Positions 8,310-18,100 of a stretch of DNA of 47,253 nucleotides are shown piece after piece. Position 1 is the first letter of the stretch. Each line of letters starts with the position of its first letter. The stretch is taken from assembly GCA_036272915.1 (NCBI GenBank), contig DATAXV010000126.1, forward strand, positions 1 through 47,253. The letters are read 5' to 3'. The DNA is from DATAXV01 sp036272915. Its GTDB lineage: Bacteria; Chloroflexota; Dormibacteria; Dormibacterales; Dormibacteraceae. Under the pieces are notes generated by a model that was not told where the DNA came from, searched no databases, and saw nothing but the letters and a program-made list of their open reading frames with translations. The translations under genes were made by a program, and so were the position numbers.

Positions 8310-9602
8310 TCACCAGCGCGGCCAGGCCGGTCGCGTCCAGTCGGGATGGACCGCCCGCATCGCGCCGACGTCGTCGCGGTCGCGGATGTCGCTCTCCAGC
8401 CAGCGGCGATGCAGCCGCTCCAGCGCCTCCCGGTCCAGCTCGACGCCGAGGCCGGGCGCGTCGGATACGTCCAGGCAGCCCTCGCGGAAGACAGGCCGGC
8501 CGGTGACCACGTCCTCGGACTGCCAGGGCCGGTGCGTGTCGCAGGCGTAGGCGAGGTCGGGAACGGCGGCGCCGAGATGGGTCATCGCCGCCAGGCTGAT
8601 CCCGAGGTGGGTGTTGGAGTGCATGGAGAGGGCGACACCGAAGGTCCGGCAGATGGCGGCCAGCTCCATGGTGGCGACCAGCCCACCCCAGTAGTGATGG
8701 TCGGTGAGGACCACCTGCACGGCGTCGGTCTTGAACGCCTCGGGGATCTCGGAGAAGGTGGTGACGCACATGTTGGTGGCCAGGGGGAGCGTGGTGCCCC
8801 TGGAGACCTCGGCCATCCGCGGCGTCCCCGTGGTCGGGTCCTCCAGGTACTCGAGCACGTCCTCGAGCGCGTGGGCGACCTCGAGGCTGGTCGACACCGA
8901 CCAGGCGGCGTTGGGGTCGAGGCGCAGGGGATGGCCGGGGAAGGCCTCGGCCAGGGCGCGGATGGCGGCGATCTCCTCGGCCGGCGGGAAGACGCCGCCC
9001 TTCAGCTTGAAGGAGCGGAAGCCGTAGACCTCCGACATGCGCCGGGCCTGGGCGACGACCCCGGCCGGGTCCAGCGCCTCGCCCCAGTCGTCGGCGGCGT
9101 CCTCGGGCCGGGGATGCCGCGCCCACCGGTAGAAGAGGTAGGCGCTGAACTCGACGCGATCCCGCACCCTTCCGCCGAGCAGGGCGTGCACGGGCACGCC
9201 CAGGGTCCTACCCCAGGCGTCGAGACAGGCGACCTCGAAGAGGGCGACGATCGCCGCCACCGGCTTCTCCGAGCTCGACCCGCCGCGCAGACCGCCGGCC
9301 TCGTCGGAGCCGCCGTCGGCGCCACCCGCGCAGACCTCGCCGACCAGCCGCCGGAGCCCGTGGATGTCGTGGATCCGGTGGCCGGGCAGCGCCCGGACGA
9401 CGGCCTCGGCCAGGCGCAGGTAGCGGGTGTCGCCATAGGTCTCGCCCAGGCCCCTCACCCCGTTGGAGGCCTCGATCTCGAGGATCAGGCGGGGTGCGTA
9501 GGGCTGGTGCACGCCGGTGCTGTTGAGCAGCGGCGGATCGGCGACCAGCACCGGCGTCAGGTGCGCCTCGACGACCGTCAGCTCGGCCGGAGTCTCGCTC
9601 AT
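8310..9602 (-). CDS. Enolase-superfamily sugar-acid dehydratase, glucarate dehydratase-like
   Basis: A 430-residue enzyme, close to the 446 of E. coli glucarate dehydratase, predicted to remove water from an aldarate such as glucarate to give a keto-deoxy acid. It has the KxK general base (K199/K201), metal ligands in RLDPNAAW (D229, N231) and LEDP, then VVLTDHHYWGG (D301) and SMHSNTHLGISLAAMTHL with H328. This Lys/His/Asp arrangement and the sequence around SMHSNTHLG are the glucarate dehydratase signature. ATG 9602 has GGGAGGGACGGG upstream. An insertion rich in Gly/Ser (about residues 92-112) is unusual. Exact substrate unproven. Confidence 0.85.
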   Translation of the reverse strand: MSETPAELTVVEAHLTPVLVADPPLLNSTGVHQPYAPRLILEIEASNGVRGLGETYGDTRYLRLAEAVVRALPGHRIHDIHGLRRLVGEVCAGGADGGSDEAGGLRGGSSSEKPVAAIVALFEVACLDAWGRTLGVPVHALLGGRVRDRVEFSAYLFYRWARHPRPEDAADDWGEALDPAGVVAQARRMSEVYGFRSFKLKGGVFPPAEEIAAIRALAEAFPGHPLRLDPNAAWSVSTSLEVAHALEDVLEYLEDPTTGTPRMAEVSRGTTLPLATNMCVTTFSEIPEAFKTDAVQVVLTDHHYWGGLVATMELAAICRTFGVALSMHSNTHLGISLAAMTHLGAAVPDLAYACDTHRPWQSEDVVTGRPVFREGCLDVSDAPGLGVELDREALERLHRRWLESDIRDRDDVGAMRAVHPDWTRPAWPRW

Positions 9603-9728
9603 GGTCCCGTCCCTCCCTTTGTCCATCCCCTCAATTCTGCCAGCGCGCGCCGAGGCATGACCGAGCCGAAGACATGCACCTTTCCGGCCCATGGCCAAGA
9701 ACCGCGTCACCAGGGGCCATGTAGCAAT

Positions 9729-11024
9729 CTAACTGGGCAGATCATCGTCACCATCATTGGCGTGGCGGGTGTCGGCCTGACCGTGCGGGCTTGTCCCAAG
9801 GGTGCCGGCGGAGCGGAAGGGTGAGAAGAGCACGATCGCCGCCGCGACGATGAAGATGGCGACACAGGCCCAGAGCCCGACAACGATTCCGGCGATGGTG
9901 GCGAGCGCGCCGCCCGCGAGCGATCCGACCAAGGCGCCTGTGCGATTCGCCGAGCGCAGGGTTGTGTTTGTGCGGCCCTGAAGTTCGTCTGGTGTCACCG
10001 CCTGACGGAATCCCATCTCGTTCGCGTTCTCGACACCCATGGCGAGCCCGTAGAGCGCCATGCCCGCGAACAGCGGCAGCGCGGCGAAGTGACCGGCCAG
10101 CGGGGCGACCGTGATGATGGCCCAGAGCAGGGGGTACGCCAGGCGCGTGGCTACGACGACCGCGCCCTCGCCAAAGCGCCGACCCAAACGGGGGGCGGCG
10201 AAGGCGCCCGCCAGCGTGGTCGCACCGGTGGCGGCGAGGAGCAACCCGTAGATCGGTGCGGTGAAGTCGAGGGTCCGCAGGACGAACGGAATGAGGATGG
10301 TGAAGGCAGCGCTGTTGGCAACGAACCAGGCGTGTGTCGACCAGGCCAGAGGGCCGAGCTCTCGGTGCGAGTAGGCCCAGCGGAATCCCTCCCGGATCTC
10401 CTTGCCGACGCGGCCCGTGGGCTGGGCCTCCGGCCTCGGCTCGTCGATCCGGATCGTGGCGAGGACGGCCGCGTCGACGACATAACTCAGCGCGTCGAGC
10501 GCGATCGACAGCGGTCCGCCGAGAAGGCCCACGAGCCCTCCTCCCAACGCCGGGCCGAGCGTCGACGCGGCGGCGTCACTCTGATCGAGCCGGGCATTGG
10601 CGGAGACGAGCTGCGATCGCGGCACGATGGAGCTGAGAAACGACTGGCGAGCGCCTATGCCGAATACCGACGCACCGCTGAAGACGAACAGTGTGGCGAC
10701 GATGGCCCCGATCGACAAGGCGTGGGCGAGCCAGAGCAGCGGAATCACGGCCAGGACCACTGCGCGGACGGCGCTGGACCAGACGAGGACCGGCTTTCGG
10801 CGCCAGCGGTCGATGAGCGCGCCGGCGAAGAACCCGAGCACGGTGTAGGCGGCGACCCCAGCCGCGTTGACGTACCCGACCTCAAGTGGTGACGCGTGGA
10901 GGAGGGTTACCACGATGACCGGCAGGGCGACCGAGGTGACCGACGTCCCGGCCGAGCTGAGTGTCGACGCCGTCCAGAAGCGTGCGAAGCTGGGGGCTCG
11001 TAGCACCTCGGTGGGCCGGGGCAC
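9729..11024 (-). CDS. MFS transporter (DHA3-like efflux permease)
   Basis: A 431-residue, 12-helix major facilitator. It opens with LRAPSFARFWTASTLSSAGTSVTSVALPVIVV and has the loop 2-3 motif ALIDRWRRKPVL, the pattern of actinobacterial MFS exporters related to macrolide and siderophore efflux. I chose GTG 11024 because GGAGA lies 5-9 nt upstream and it leaves a normal cytosolic N-terminus; the frame is open much further up but is Arg/Pro-rich there. No regulator is adjacent. Divergent from the GH3 gene. The cargo is unknown. Confidence 0.85.
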   Translation of the reverse strand: MPRPTEVLRAPSFARFWTASTLSSAGTSVTSVALPVIVVTLLHASPLEVGYVNAAGVAAYTVLGFFAGALIDRWRRKPVLVWSSAVRAVVLAVIPLLWLAHALSIGAIVATLFVFSGASVFGIGARQSFLSSIVPRSQLVSANARLDQSDAAASTLGPALGGGLVGLLGGPLSIALDALSYVVDAAVLATIRIDEPRPEAQPTGRVGKEIREGFRWAYSHRELGPLAWSTHAWFVANSAAFTILIPFVLRTLDFTAPIYGLLLAATGATTLAGAFAAPRLGRRFGEGAVVVATRLAYPLLWAIITVAPLAGHFAALPLFAGMALYGLAMGVENANEMGFRQAVTPDELQGRTNTTLRSANRTGALVGSLAGGALATIAGIVVGLWACVAIFIVAAAIVLFSPFRSAGTLGTSPHGQADTRHANDGDDDLPS

Positions 11025-11293
11025 CGGCTCTCCGGAGTCCTGCTGCTTGCTCGTGATGGCTCCATGCAAGCAGACCCGCGCCGGTCGTCGGGCATCTGGA
11101 GGTGCTCGGATCACGTCGCCTCTACGACGGCCCCGGTCTGAGGGTCGGCAGGCTTCAGCTGGACGTCCGCGATGCCGCACCTGCAGGGTACGAGGCGGCA
11201 TACGACCGCAAGCTGGCTGAGTGCCGCGTGACCAGGTGGAGGCGGGACACGGTGCCGGCACCCGCGAGGGCCGCTGGGTGTAGCGTGGCCGGA
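11025..11293. other. Divergent intergenic region MFS / GH3 with an inverted repeat
   Basis: This 269-bp gap contains a perfect 7-bp inverted repeat, CTGCTTG (11043-11049) and CAAGCAG (11067-11073), about 20 nt upstream of the MFS start. It could be an operator or an mRNA hairpin. TAGCGT (11281-11286) lies 7 nt before the GH3 ATG. Nothing else recognisable is present. Confidence 0.35.
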
Positions 11294-13708
11294 ATGAGCG
11301 AAAGCGGCCCCGTCCAGCGCCTCTCCACAGAGGACAAGGTCCGGCTCCTCACCGGGGCCGACGCGTGGTCCCTGCCCGCCGCACCCGAGCTGGGGCTGCC
11401 CCGGATCGTCATGTCCGACGGCCCCGCCGGCGTGCGCGGCCAGACCTGGGACGAGCGCGACCTCTCGGCCAGCCTGCCCTGCCCGTCGGCGCTCGCCGCG
11501 ACCTGGGACGAGGACCTGGCCCGGGCCTACGGCGGACTGCTCGCCGCCGAGGCCCGGCGCCGCGGGGTGCAGATGGTGCTCGCCCCGACCGTCAACCTGC
11601 ATCGCTCCCCGCTCAACGGCCGTCACTTCGAATGCTTCTCCGAGGATCCGCTCCTCACCGCCCGGATCGCCGCCGGCTGCGTGCGTGGCCTCCAGGAGCG
11701 CGGCATCGCCGCCACCGTCAAGCACTTCGTCTGCAACGACTCCGAGACGCAGCGGATGACCTACAGCGTCGAGGTCGGCGAGCGCGCCCTGCGCGAGCTC
11801 TACCTGGCCCCCTTCGAGGCCTGCGTCACCGAGGCCGGCGCCTGGGCGGTGATGGCCGCCTACAACGGCGTCGGCGGCGAGACCATGACCGAGAACCGCC
11901 CGCTCCTGGTCGACGTGCTGAAGCGGGAGTGGGGCTTCGACGGCGTCGTCGTCTCCGACTGGTTCGCGGCCAGGAGCACCGAGGCCACGGCCATGGGCGG
12001 GCTCGACCTGGTCATGCCCGGTCCCGACGGGCCCTGGGGCGAACGGCTCGCCGAGGCCGTGCGCGAGGGCCGGGTCCCCGAGTCGGAGATCGACGACAAG
12101 CTGGACCGGCTGCTCCGCCTCGCCGGGCGGGTCAACACCGGACCGCCGGAGGGTGTCGGCGCCACCGCGGCGACGATGCGCCTGATCGCCGCCGCCTCGA
12201 TGGTGCTGCTCCAGAACCGGGCTCAGACGCTCCCCCTCGATCCCGAGCCGCTCCACCGCGTCGCCCTGATCGGGCCTTTCGCCGACGGGCTCTGCGTGCA
12301 GGGCGGGGGCAGCGCTCACGTCAGCCCGCGCCGCCGAGCCTCGCTGCTGGAGGCGCTCACCGCCACGCTCCCCGGGCACGTCGAGATCGTGCACCGGCGC
12401 GGCGTTCGGGCCGGGAGGCTGCTCGCCCCCCTCTCCCCCGACCGCACCGCCGACCCGGACAGCGGCGAGGCCGGCCTGCGCCTCGAGGTCCTGGACGAGG
12501 GCGGCGCCGTCGTTCACTCCGAGCTGCGCGCGACCTCCCGGTTCACCTGGATCGGCGAGACCCCGCTGACGCTCCCGGGCGCCGCCACGCTGCGGCTTCG
12601 GGGCCGCCTCTCCACAGGCGTCGGCGGCCGCCACCGCTTCGGCGTGGCCGGGGTCGGACGCTTCCGGCTGCGGGCCGGCGAGGCCGGGCCCGTCGACGTC
12701 GAGATACCGTTGCCCGAGGACCCGGTCGAGGGCTTCCTGCGGCCGCCCCAGCACGTCTTCGAGATCGAACTGGCCGAAACGCCCACGGTCGACGTCACCC
12801 TGGAGTGCGTCCTCGTCCCCGGCGCCCTGCCCGTGCTGGTCGCCGCGCTCGGCCACGAGCCCCCCTCCCCGCCCGCCGAGGCCGAGCTCGAGGAGGCGGT
12901 CGCCGCGGCCCGCGAGGCCGAGGTGGCGATCGTCGTCGTCGGCACCGGCGACGAGATCGAGTCGGAGGCCTTCGACCGCTCCACCCTGGCCCTTCCCTGG
13001 AACCAGGACGAGCTGGTGCGGAGGGTGGCCGAGGCCAACGCCAACACCGTCGTCGTGGTCAACGCCGGGGCGCCGGTGCTGATGCCCTGGCAGGATCGGG
13101 TGGCGGCGATCGTCCAGGCCTGGTTCGGCGGCGAGGAGATGGACTTCGCCCTGGCCGACGTCCTGCTCGGCGGGGCCGAGCCGGGCGGCCGGATGCCGAC
13201 CACGCTGCCCCGGACCGAGGCCGACTGCCCGGTGCTCTCGACCCAGCCCGACGAGGGCGTGATCAGCTACGACGAATCCCTCCTCATCGGCTATCGCGGC
13301 TACGACGCCGGCGACATCGAGCCCGCGTTCCCCTTCGGCCACGGGCTCGGCTACACGACGTGGTCCCTCGAGCTGGTGGAGGCGGCGGACGCCGCGCTCC
13401 TCCCCGGGCGTGACGTGCGCGTCCGGGTCCGCCTGCACAACACCGGATCGAGGGCCGGTCGGACCGTGGTCCAGGTCTACGCGTCGACCCCGGGACGGGC
13501 ACGGCCGCCGCGGGCACTGGTCGCTTTCGCCGGTGTCGCCGCCGAGCCCGGGGAGGTCCGCGACGTCGACCTGGTCGTGCCCGCCCAGGCCCTCGCCGGA
13601 TGGGACGCCGACGCCGGACGGTGGACCTGGGAGCGGGGCGCCTACTCGCTGCTGGCGGGCTTCTCCTCCCGCGATCTCCCGCTGCGGACCGAGCTCGCGC
13701 TGGACTGA
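11294..13708 (+). CDS. Glycoside hydrolase family 3 beta-glucosidase-like enzyme
   Basis: An 804-residue GH3 enzyme, predicted to release terminal beta-linked glucose or related sugars from oligosaccharides. The N-terminal TIM barrel has SDGPAGVRG, the substrate-binding KH pair (K143-H144) and the nucleophile in GVVVSDWF (D222). A beta-rich insert around residues 390-520 looks like a PA14-type domain, as in long beta-glucosidases. Then come the GH3 C-terminal domain (GTGDEIESEAFDRSTL, WFGGEEMDFALADVLLG) and a fibronectin-III-like tail. No signal peptide is visible, so it likely acts on imported oligosaccharides. ATG 11294 follows a TAGCGT box and no clear SD, hinting at a leaderless mRNA. Its 3' end overlaps the convergent monooxygenase gene by 67 nt. 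Confidence 0.92.
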   Translation: MSESGPVQRLSTEDKVRLLTGADAWSLPAAPELGLPRIVMSDGPAGVRGQTWDERDLSASLPCPSALAATWDEDLARAYGGLLAAEARRRGVQMVLAPTVNLHRSPLNGRHFECFSEDPLLTARIAAGCVRGLQERGIAATVKHFVCNDSETQRMTYSVEVGERALRELYLAPFEACVTEAGAWAVMAAYNGVGGETMTENRPLLVDVLKREWGFDGVVVSDWFAARSTEATAMGGLDLVMPGPDGPWGERLAEAVREGRVPESEIDDKLDRLLRLAGRVNTGPPEGVGATAATMRLIAAASMVLLQNRAQTLPLDPEPLHRVALIGPFADGLCVQGGGSAHVSPRRRASLLEALTATLPGHVEIVHRRGVRAGRLLAPLSPDRTADPDSGEAGLRLEVLDEGGAVVHSELRATSRFTWIGETPLTLPGAATLRLRGRLSTGVGGRHRFGVAGVGRFRLRAGEAGPVDVEIPLPEDPVEGFLRPPQHVFEIELAETPTVDVTLECVLVPGALPVLVAALGHEPPSPPAEAELEEAVAAAREAEVAIVVVGTGDEIESEAFDRSTLALPWNQDELVRRVAEANANTVVVVNAGAPVLMPWQDRVAAIVQAWFGGEEMDFALADVLLGGAEPGGRMPTTLPRTEADCPVLSTQPDEGVISYDESLLIGYRGYDAGDIEPAFPFGHGLGYTTWSLELVEAADAALLPGRDVRVRVRLHNTGSRAGRTVVQVYASTPGRARPPRALVAFAGVAAEPGEVRDVDLVVPAQALAGWDADAGRWTWERGAYSLLAGFSSRDLPLRTELALD

Positions 13709-14845
13709 AGGGCGCGCATGCGGGCGACGGTGTGGGCGGGCGCGTCGGCGGCGATCGCACCGGCCAGGCCGGCCGCCGCTACCTGCGCCGCCTCGATCGA
13801 GCGGGGGAGCATGGCGCCCTCGTAGGCGCGCACGGCGGCGTCGAGATCCGGCCCGGCGGCGACGGCGAGGGCGAGCTCGGCGCCGTCGAGCATGGCCAGG
13901 TTGGCGCCCTTGCCGGAGAAGGGCGACATCAGGTGGGCGGCGTCGCCGAGCAGGGTGGACACCCCGATGGTGCTGCCAGATGTGCGGCACCGGCAGCGCC
14001 TGGAGGGGGCGGTTGACGAAGCCGCCGTCGTTCTCCCTGATCATCGCCAGCAGCGACGGTGCCCAGCCCTCGAACTCGGCCAGCAGCGCCCGGCGCACGC
14101 TCGCGGCGTCGTCGAGGTCGAGGCTCAGCCGACGGTGCCATTCTTCCTCGATCCGCATCGCCGCGTAGACGCGGATGGTGCCGTTGCCGTTGCGCTGGGC
14201 GATCAGGCCCCGGTTGGCGCGCAGGGCGAAGAGGCTGCCCTCGCCGACCAGGGCCGCCAGTTCCGGGTGGCGGGGATCGACGTCGTCGAGCCGTGCCTCG
14301 ACGAAGGTGACGCCGGTGTAGCCGGGGACGGCGCCGGAGAGCAGGGGGCGGACGCGCGACCAGGCTCCGTCGGCGCCGACGACGAGCTCGAAGCGGCCCT
14401 CGGCGCCGTCCGAGAGGCGCAGGTGGTGGCCTCCCGCAGGCTCCGGCTCGATGGCGGTGACCGCCCGCCCCCAGCGAACGGTGCCCGGCTCGAGCGAATC
14501 CAGGAGCAGGTCGCGGAGGCTGGCCCGGTCGATCTCGGGGCGGCCTGGTCCCCCCCGCGGCGGGGGCGGCGACTCGAGGAGCAGGGTGCCGTCGGAGTCG
14601 ACCAGGCGGCCCTGCTCTCCCTCCGGCCGGGAGCGGGCCATGAAGTCCTCGAGCAGCCCCGCCGCGTGAAGCGCGACCTGGCCGTCCTCGGGATGCATGT
14701 CCAGCGTCCCGCCCTGCGAGCGGGCGCGGCGCGAGGCGTCTCGCTCGAAGACGGCCACCGGGATCCCCCGGCGCTGCAGGACACGGGCGCAGATCAGGCC
14801 GCCGGGGCCGCCTCCGACGACGGCGATTCGCGGTTGAGTGGTCAT
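13642..14845 (-). pseudogene. TetX-like FAD-dependent monooxygenase, frameshifted
   Basis: Reads as a flavoprotein hydroxylase of about 400 residues. The first frame has the FAD-binding VVGGGPGGL, GGTLDMHPEDGQVALHAAGLL (similar to TetX and related monooxygenases) and the second NAD(P)H/FAD region FELVVGADGAWSRVRPLL. The FAD ribityl-binding motif GDAAHLMSPFSGKGANLAMLDG lies in a different frame (13642-13962), so the frame breaks near 13960-13985. The whole span is 1204 nt, one base over a multiple of three, fitting a single inserted base. It may be a real inactivation or an assembly error. The TetX resemblance does not by itself mean tetracycline inactivation. No clear SD precedes ATG 14845. 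Confidence 0.8.
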
Positions 14846-14903
14846 GAGTCGATTCAAGCAGAGTCGATACGTAAATGCAATGACTACATCTTTAAATCGA
14901 CTC
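14846..14903. promoter_or_regulatory. Three GAGTCGAT boxes in a divergent promoter
   Basis: GAGTCGATT (14846-14854), GAGTCGATA (14861-14869) and the inverted AATCGACTC (14895-14903) lie between the TetX-like gene and the enolase-superfamily gene, in AT-richer DNA. The outer two form a perfect 9-bp inverted repeat. This suggests binding sites of a regulator not encoded next to them. Confidence 0.45.
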
Positions 14904-14948
14904 AACCATCTCGACGCGGTCGCGAGCGGGAGGATAGCGTAGGAGGGG

Positions 14949-16109
14949 ATGGAGAGCCTTTCCCGCGTCAGGATCGAGCGTATCGAGGTGGCCCGGCTGG
15001 AGGGCGAGCGGCCGCGGGCCGCGGGCTCCAACGCCCGCCTCGGCGACCATGGCCGCACCGTTCGGCCCCAGGTGGCCCGCGTCCTCGCCAGCGACGGCTC
15101 GAGCGGATTCGGGCTCACCCGGATCGACGAGGAGACGGCCCGCGACCTCGTCGGCGCCACGCTCGCCTTCGCCTTCGATCCGCTCCTGTCCGCGGCCACC
15201 GGGAGCGGCGGCGACGGCCGGCGGCTCTCGCTCGAGTACGCCCTCTGGGACCTGATCGCCCGCCGGCGCGGCCAGCCCGTCTACCTGACCGCCTGCGAGG
15301 TGCTCGGCCTCCCCGCACCGCGCACGCCGCCCAGCATCCCCTGCTACGACACCACCCTCTACTTCGACGATCTCGACCTCGAGAGCGACGCCGCCGGCGC
15401 GGAGCTGATCGCCGCCGAGGCCAGGGCCGGGTACGAGCGCGGCCACCGCGCCTTCAAGATCAAGGTCGGCCGCGGTGCGCGGCACATGGAGCCGGAGAGA
15501 GGCACGTCGCGCGACGTCGCCGTGGTCCGCGCCGTCCGTGAGGCGGTCGGCCCGGGTCCCGAGATCATGATCGACGCCAACAACGGCTACACCCTGAACC
15601 TGACCCGCCGCGTCCTCGACCAGCTGGCCGACTGCCGCCTGCACTGGATCGAGGAGCCCTTCCACGAGGATCCCGTCCTCTACGCCGACCTCCGCGAGTG
15701 GCTGGAGCGCCGCTCTCTGCGAATCCTGCTCGCCGACGGCGAGGGGTACGCGTCGCCCGCCCTCGAGGAATGCGCCGAGCGCGGCCTCATCGATGTCCTC
15801 CAGCGGGACATCGTCTCCCCCGGCTTCAGCCGCTGGCTCCACCTGGGCCGGCACACGCCAGCCATCCCCGCCCCCCATCACTACGGAACCGGGCTCGGCA
15901 ACATGGTCTCCGGGCACCTCGCCGGCGCCGTGCCCCGCCTCGCCTTCCTCGAGTGGGACGAGGCCGCGTTCGCCGCCGTCGACGCCTCCGCCTACCGGGT
16001 CGAGGAAGGCCGCGTCACCCTCCCCCACGGCCCCGGCTTCGGCCTCGGTCTCGACGCCGAGCGCTTCGCCCGATCGGTCCGCGAGTCCGGCTTCTCCGTC
16101 TCCGCCTGA
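14949..16109 (+). CDS. Mandelate racemase/muconate-lactonising-type enzyme (enolase superfamily)
   Basis: A 386-residue enolase-superfamily enzyme, probably a sugar-acid dehydratase or racemase. Visible active-site elements: KxK (K170 and K172) on strand 2, IMIDANN (D209, N211), WIEEPF, then LADGEGYAS for the third metal ligand, and APHHYGTGLGNM for the terminal base/binding segment. The N-terminal capping domain is short and lacks the usual long loop. TAGGAGGGG immediately before ATG 14949 is a strong SD. It is the first gene of a run with the heparinase-like lyase (92 nt downstream) and another enolase-superfamily gene, which points to uronic-acid or aldonate breakdown. Confidence 0.85.
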   Translation: MESLSRVRIERIEVARLEGERPRAAGSNARLGDHGRTVRPQVARVLASDGSSGFGLTRIDEETARDLVGATLAFAFDPLLSAATGSGGDGRRLSLEYALWDLIARRRGQPVYLTACEVLGLPAPRTPPSIPCYDTTLYFDDLDLESDAAGAELIAAEARAGYERGHRAFKIKVGRGARHMEPERGTSRDVAVVRAVREAVGPGPEIMIDANNGYTLNLTRRVLDQLADCRLHWIEEPFHEDPVLYADLREWLERRSLRILLADGEGYASPALEECAERGLIDVLQRDIVSPGFSRWLHLGRHTPAIPAPHHYGTGLGNMVSGHLAGAVPRLAFLEWDEAAFAAVDASAYRVEEGRVTLPHGPGFGLGLDAERFARSVRESGFSVSA

Positions 16110-16201
16110 GTCGCGCACGGTGCCGCGCCGTCGAGCCCGGATCGCCGCCGGCGTTACGATCGGGTTCGACGTCGGTCGTGGAGTGGAGAGGAGGAGAGGC
16201 G

Positions 16202-18073
16202 ATGGCTGAGCCCCAACTGCAGTACCTGTTCCCGCGAGGACGCATCCGGCTGCGGCTGCGGCCACCCGGAGAGTGGCGGCCCTACCCGGCGGCCGACGAG
16301 CGCGATGGCTGGCGGGATCTCGATCCGGACCGCGGCCGGGCCCAGCTGGAGCGCGCCGAGGCCCACCTGGGCCGCTCCTGGCCGGAGCTCCCGGCGACCC
16401 TCTACGCCGAGTACCGGCGGAACGGGAACCGCACCCGCTACCAGGCGCGGTACTACGAGCGCCGGACGGCTCTGGCCGACCTCACCCTGGCCGAGTGCGT
16501 CGAGGGCGAGGGCCGCTTCCTCGACGACGCCGTCAACGGCATCTGGGCGATCTGCGAGGAGAGCACCTGGTGCGTCCCCGCGCACGAGCGCTCGGCGGGG
16601 ATGCTCTCCGATCCGCGCCGCCCCTGGATCGACCTCTTCGGCGCCGAGACCGGGGCCCTCCTGGCCTGGGTCGGCTACCTCCTCGGCCCGGTGCTCGACC
16701 GCGACTTCCCCGAGGTCTCGGAGCGGATCCGCCATGAGGTCAGGCGGCGCCTCCTCCAGCCCTACCAGTACGACGACGACTGGCACTGGCTGCGCGGCCG
16801 GGAGGAGGGCCGCGGGCCCAACAACTGGAACCCCTGGATCCATTCCAACCTGCTCGTCGCCGCCCTCCTGGTCGAGGACGACGTCGAGCTCAGAGCCTCG
16901 CTGGTGGCGCGGATGGTGAGGGGCCTCGACGCCTTCTGGGAGGGCTATTCGGACGACGGCGGCTGCGACGAGGGGGCGTCCTACTGGTGGCGCGCGGCGG
17001 GCAGCCTGCTCGACTGCATGGACGTCCTCCACTCGGCCAGCGGCGGCCACCTGGACGGCTTCGACCTTCCCCGGCTGCGGGAGATGACGCGCTTCTTCCA
17101 CCACATGCACGTCCACGCCGACTGGTACGTCAACTTCGGCGACGCGCCCGCCCGGCTGCGTCATTCCGGCGAGCCCCTCTACCGCTTCGGCGCCCGGCTG
17201 CACGACGCCGAGGTCCAGCGGCACGCCCTCTCCATGCGCACCGTCGAGACCGGGGCCGAGCGCGAGCACGACCTCACCCGGCGCCTGGCCGCGCTCTTCG
17301 ACGGCGAGTATTGGCAAGAGCCGGCGCCGAAGGCGGCGCCGCACGTTCAGGACAGCTGGTACGAGGGGATCCAGGTGCTGACCAGCCGGCAGCGCGGCAG
17401 CGAGTCGCGCGGCCTCTTCCTCGCTGCCAAGGGCGGCGACAACGGCGCCAGCCACAACCACAACGACGCCGGCGGCTTCATCGTCGCCGTCGACGGCTTC
17501 CCGGTCCTCATCGACGTCGGCCCCGAGACCTACACGGCGCGGACCTTCGGCCCCGACCGGTACCGGATCTGGCCGATGCGCAGCGCCTTCCACAGCGTCC
17601 CCCTGATCGACGGCCAGGAGCAGGCGGCGGGGAGCGAGCACGGTGCCCGCTCGGTGCGCTGCGAGATCGGCGACGGCGCCAGCCACCTGACCATGGACAT
17701 CGCCGCCGCCTACCCCGATTCGGCCGGCGTGCGCCGCTGGGACCGCCGCCTCAGCCTGGAGCGCGCCGGCGAGGGCGCCGTGCTCGTCGAGGACGACTAC
17801 GAGCTGGCCCGCCGCCCGCGGGAGCTCGCCCTCCACCTGATGTCCAGGCCGGCGCCCGAGCAGGTGGGGCCGGGCCGCCTCCGCTACCCCAGCCGGTGGC
17901 GGGCGCTTGACGTCGAGTACGATCCCTCGCTGCTCTCGGCGCGGACGGAGAGGATCGAGCTCCAGGATCCCCGGCTCACCTCGGTCTGGGGCGAGGCCGT
18001 CCACCGCACCGTCCTGCAGGTTCTGGAACCCGCCGCCACCGGGCGGCTGCGACTTCGGATGACCCCGGCCTGA
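16202..18073 (+). CDS. Heparinase II/III-like polysaccharide lyase
   Basis: A 623-residue protein with the two-part layout of heparinase II/III enzymes, which cleave uronic-acid-containing polysaccharides by beta-elimination. The helical N-terminal half has NNWNPWIHSNLL (N208, H214 as likely catalytic or binding residues) and DEGASYWW (Y261 as candidate catalytic Tyr). The C-terminal beta-sandwich begins near residue 400, with GASHNHNDAGGF (H418, H420), where these enzymes place a histidine and metal site. There is no signal peptide, so it may act in the cytosol on imported oligosaccharides. GAGGAGAGG lies just before ATG 16202. Flanked by two enolase-superfamily genes on the same strand. Substrate (glycosaminoglycan, ulvan, alginate-like) is unknown. 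Confidence 0.85.
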   Translation: MAEPQLQYLFPRGRIRLRLRPPGEWRPYPAADERDGWRDLDPDRGRAQLERAEAHLGRSWPELPATLYAEYRRNGNRTRYQARYYERRTALADLTLAECVEGEGRFLDDAVNGIWAICEESTWCVPAHERSAGMLSDPRRPWIDLFGAETGALLAWVGYLLGPVLDRDFPEVSERIRHEVRRRLLQPYQYDDDWHWLRGREEGRGPNNWNPWIHSNLLVAALLVEDDVELRASLVARMVRGLDAFWEGYSDDGGCDEGASYWWRAAGSLLDCMDVLHSASGGHLDGFDLPRLREMTRFFHHMHVHADWYVNFGDAPARLRHSGEPLYRFGARLHDAEVQRHALSMRTVETGAEREHDLTRRLAALFDGEYWQEPAPKAAPHVQDSWYEGIQVLTSRQRGSESRGLFLAAKGGDNGASHNHNDAGGFIVAVDGFPVLIDVGPETYTARTFGPDRYRIWPMRSAFHSVPLIDGQEQAAGSEHGARSVRCEIGDGASHLTMDIAAAYPDSAGVRRWDRRLSLERAGEGAVLVEDDYELARRPRELALHLMSRPAPEQVGPGRLRYPSRWRALDVEYDPSLLSARTERIELQDPRLTSVWGEAVHRTVLQVLEPAATGRLRLRMTPA

Positions 18074-18100
18074 GCCCACCGCGTCCACCCGGAGGAGAGC

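Noticed and set aside
13642..14845. Tetracycline resistance by the TetX-like gene
   Set aside because: Similarity is at the family level only and the frame is broken; many flavin monooxygenases share these motifs.
11111..15199. Very long open frames antisense to the GH3 and enolase-superfamily genes
   Set aside because: Extreme GC and codon bias keep the antisense frames open. Their products are low-complexity Gly/Ala/Asp/Arg-rich. Only the part that reads as the FAD monooxygenase is supported.
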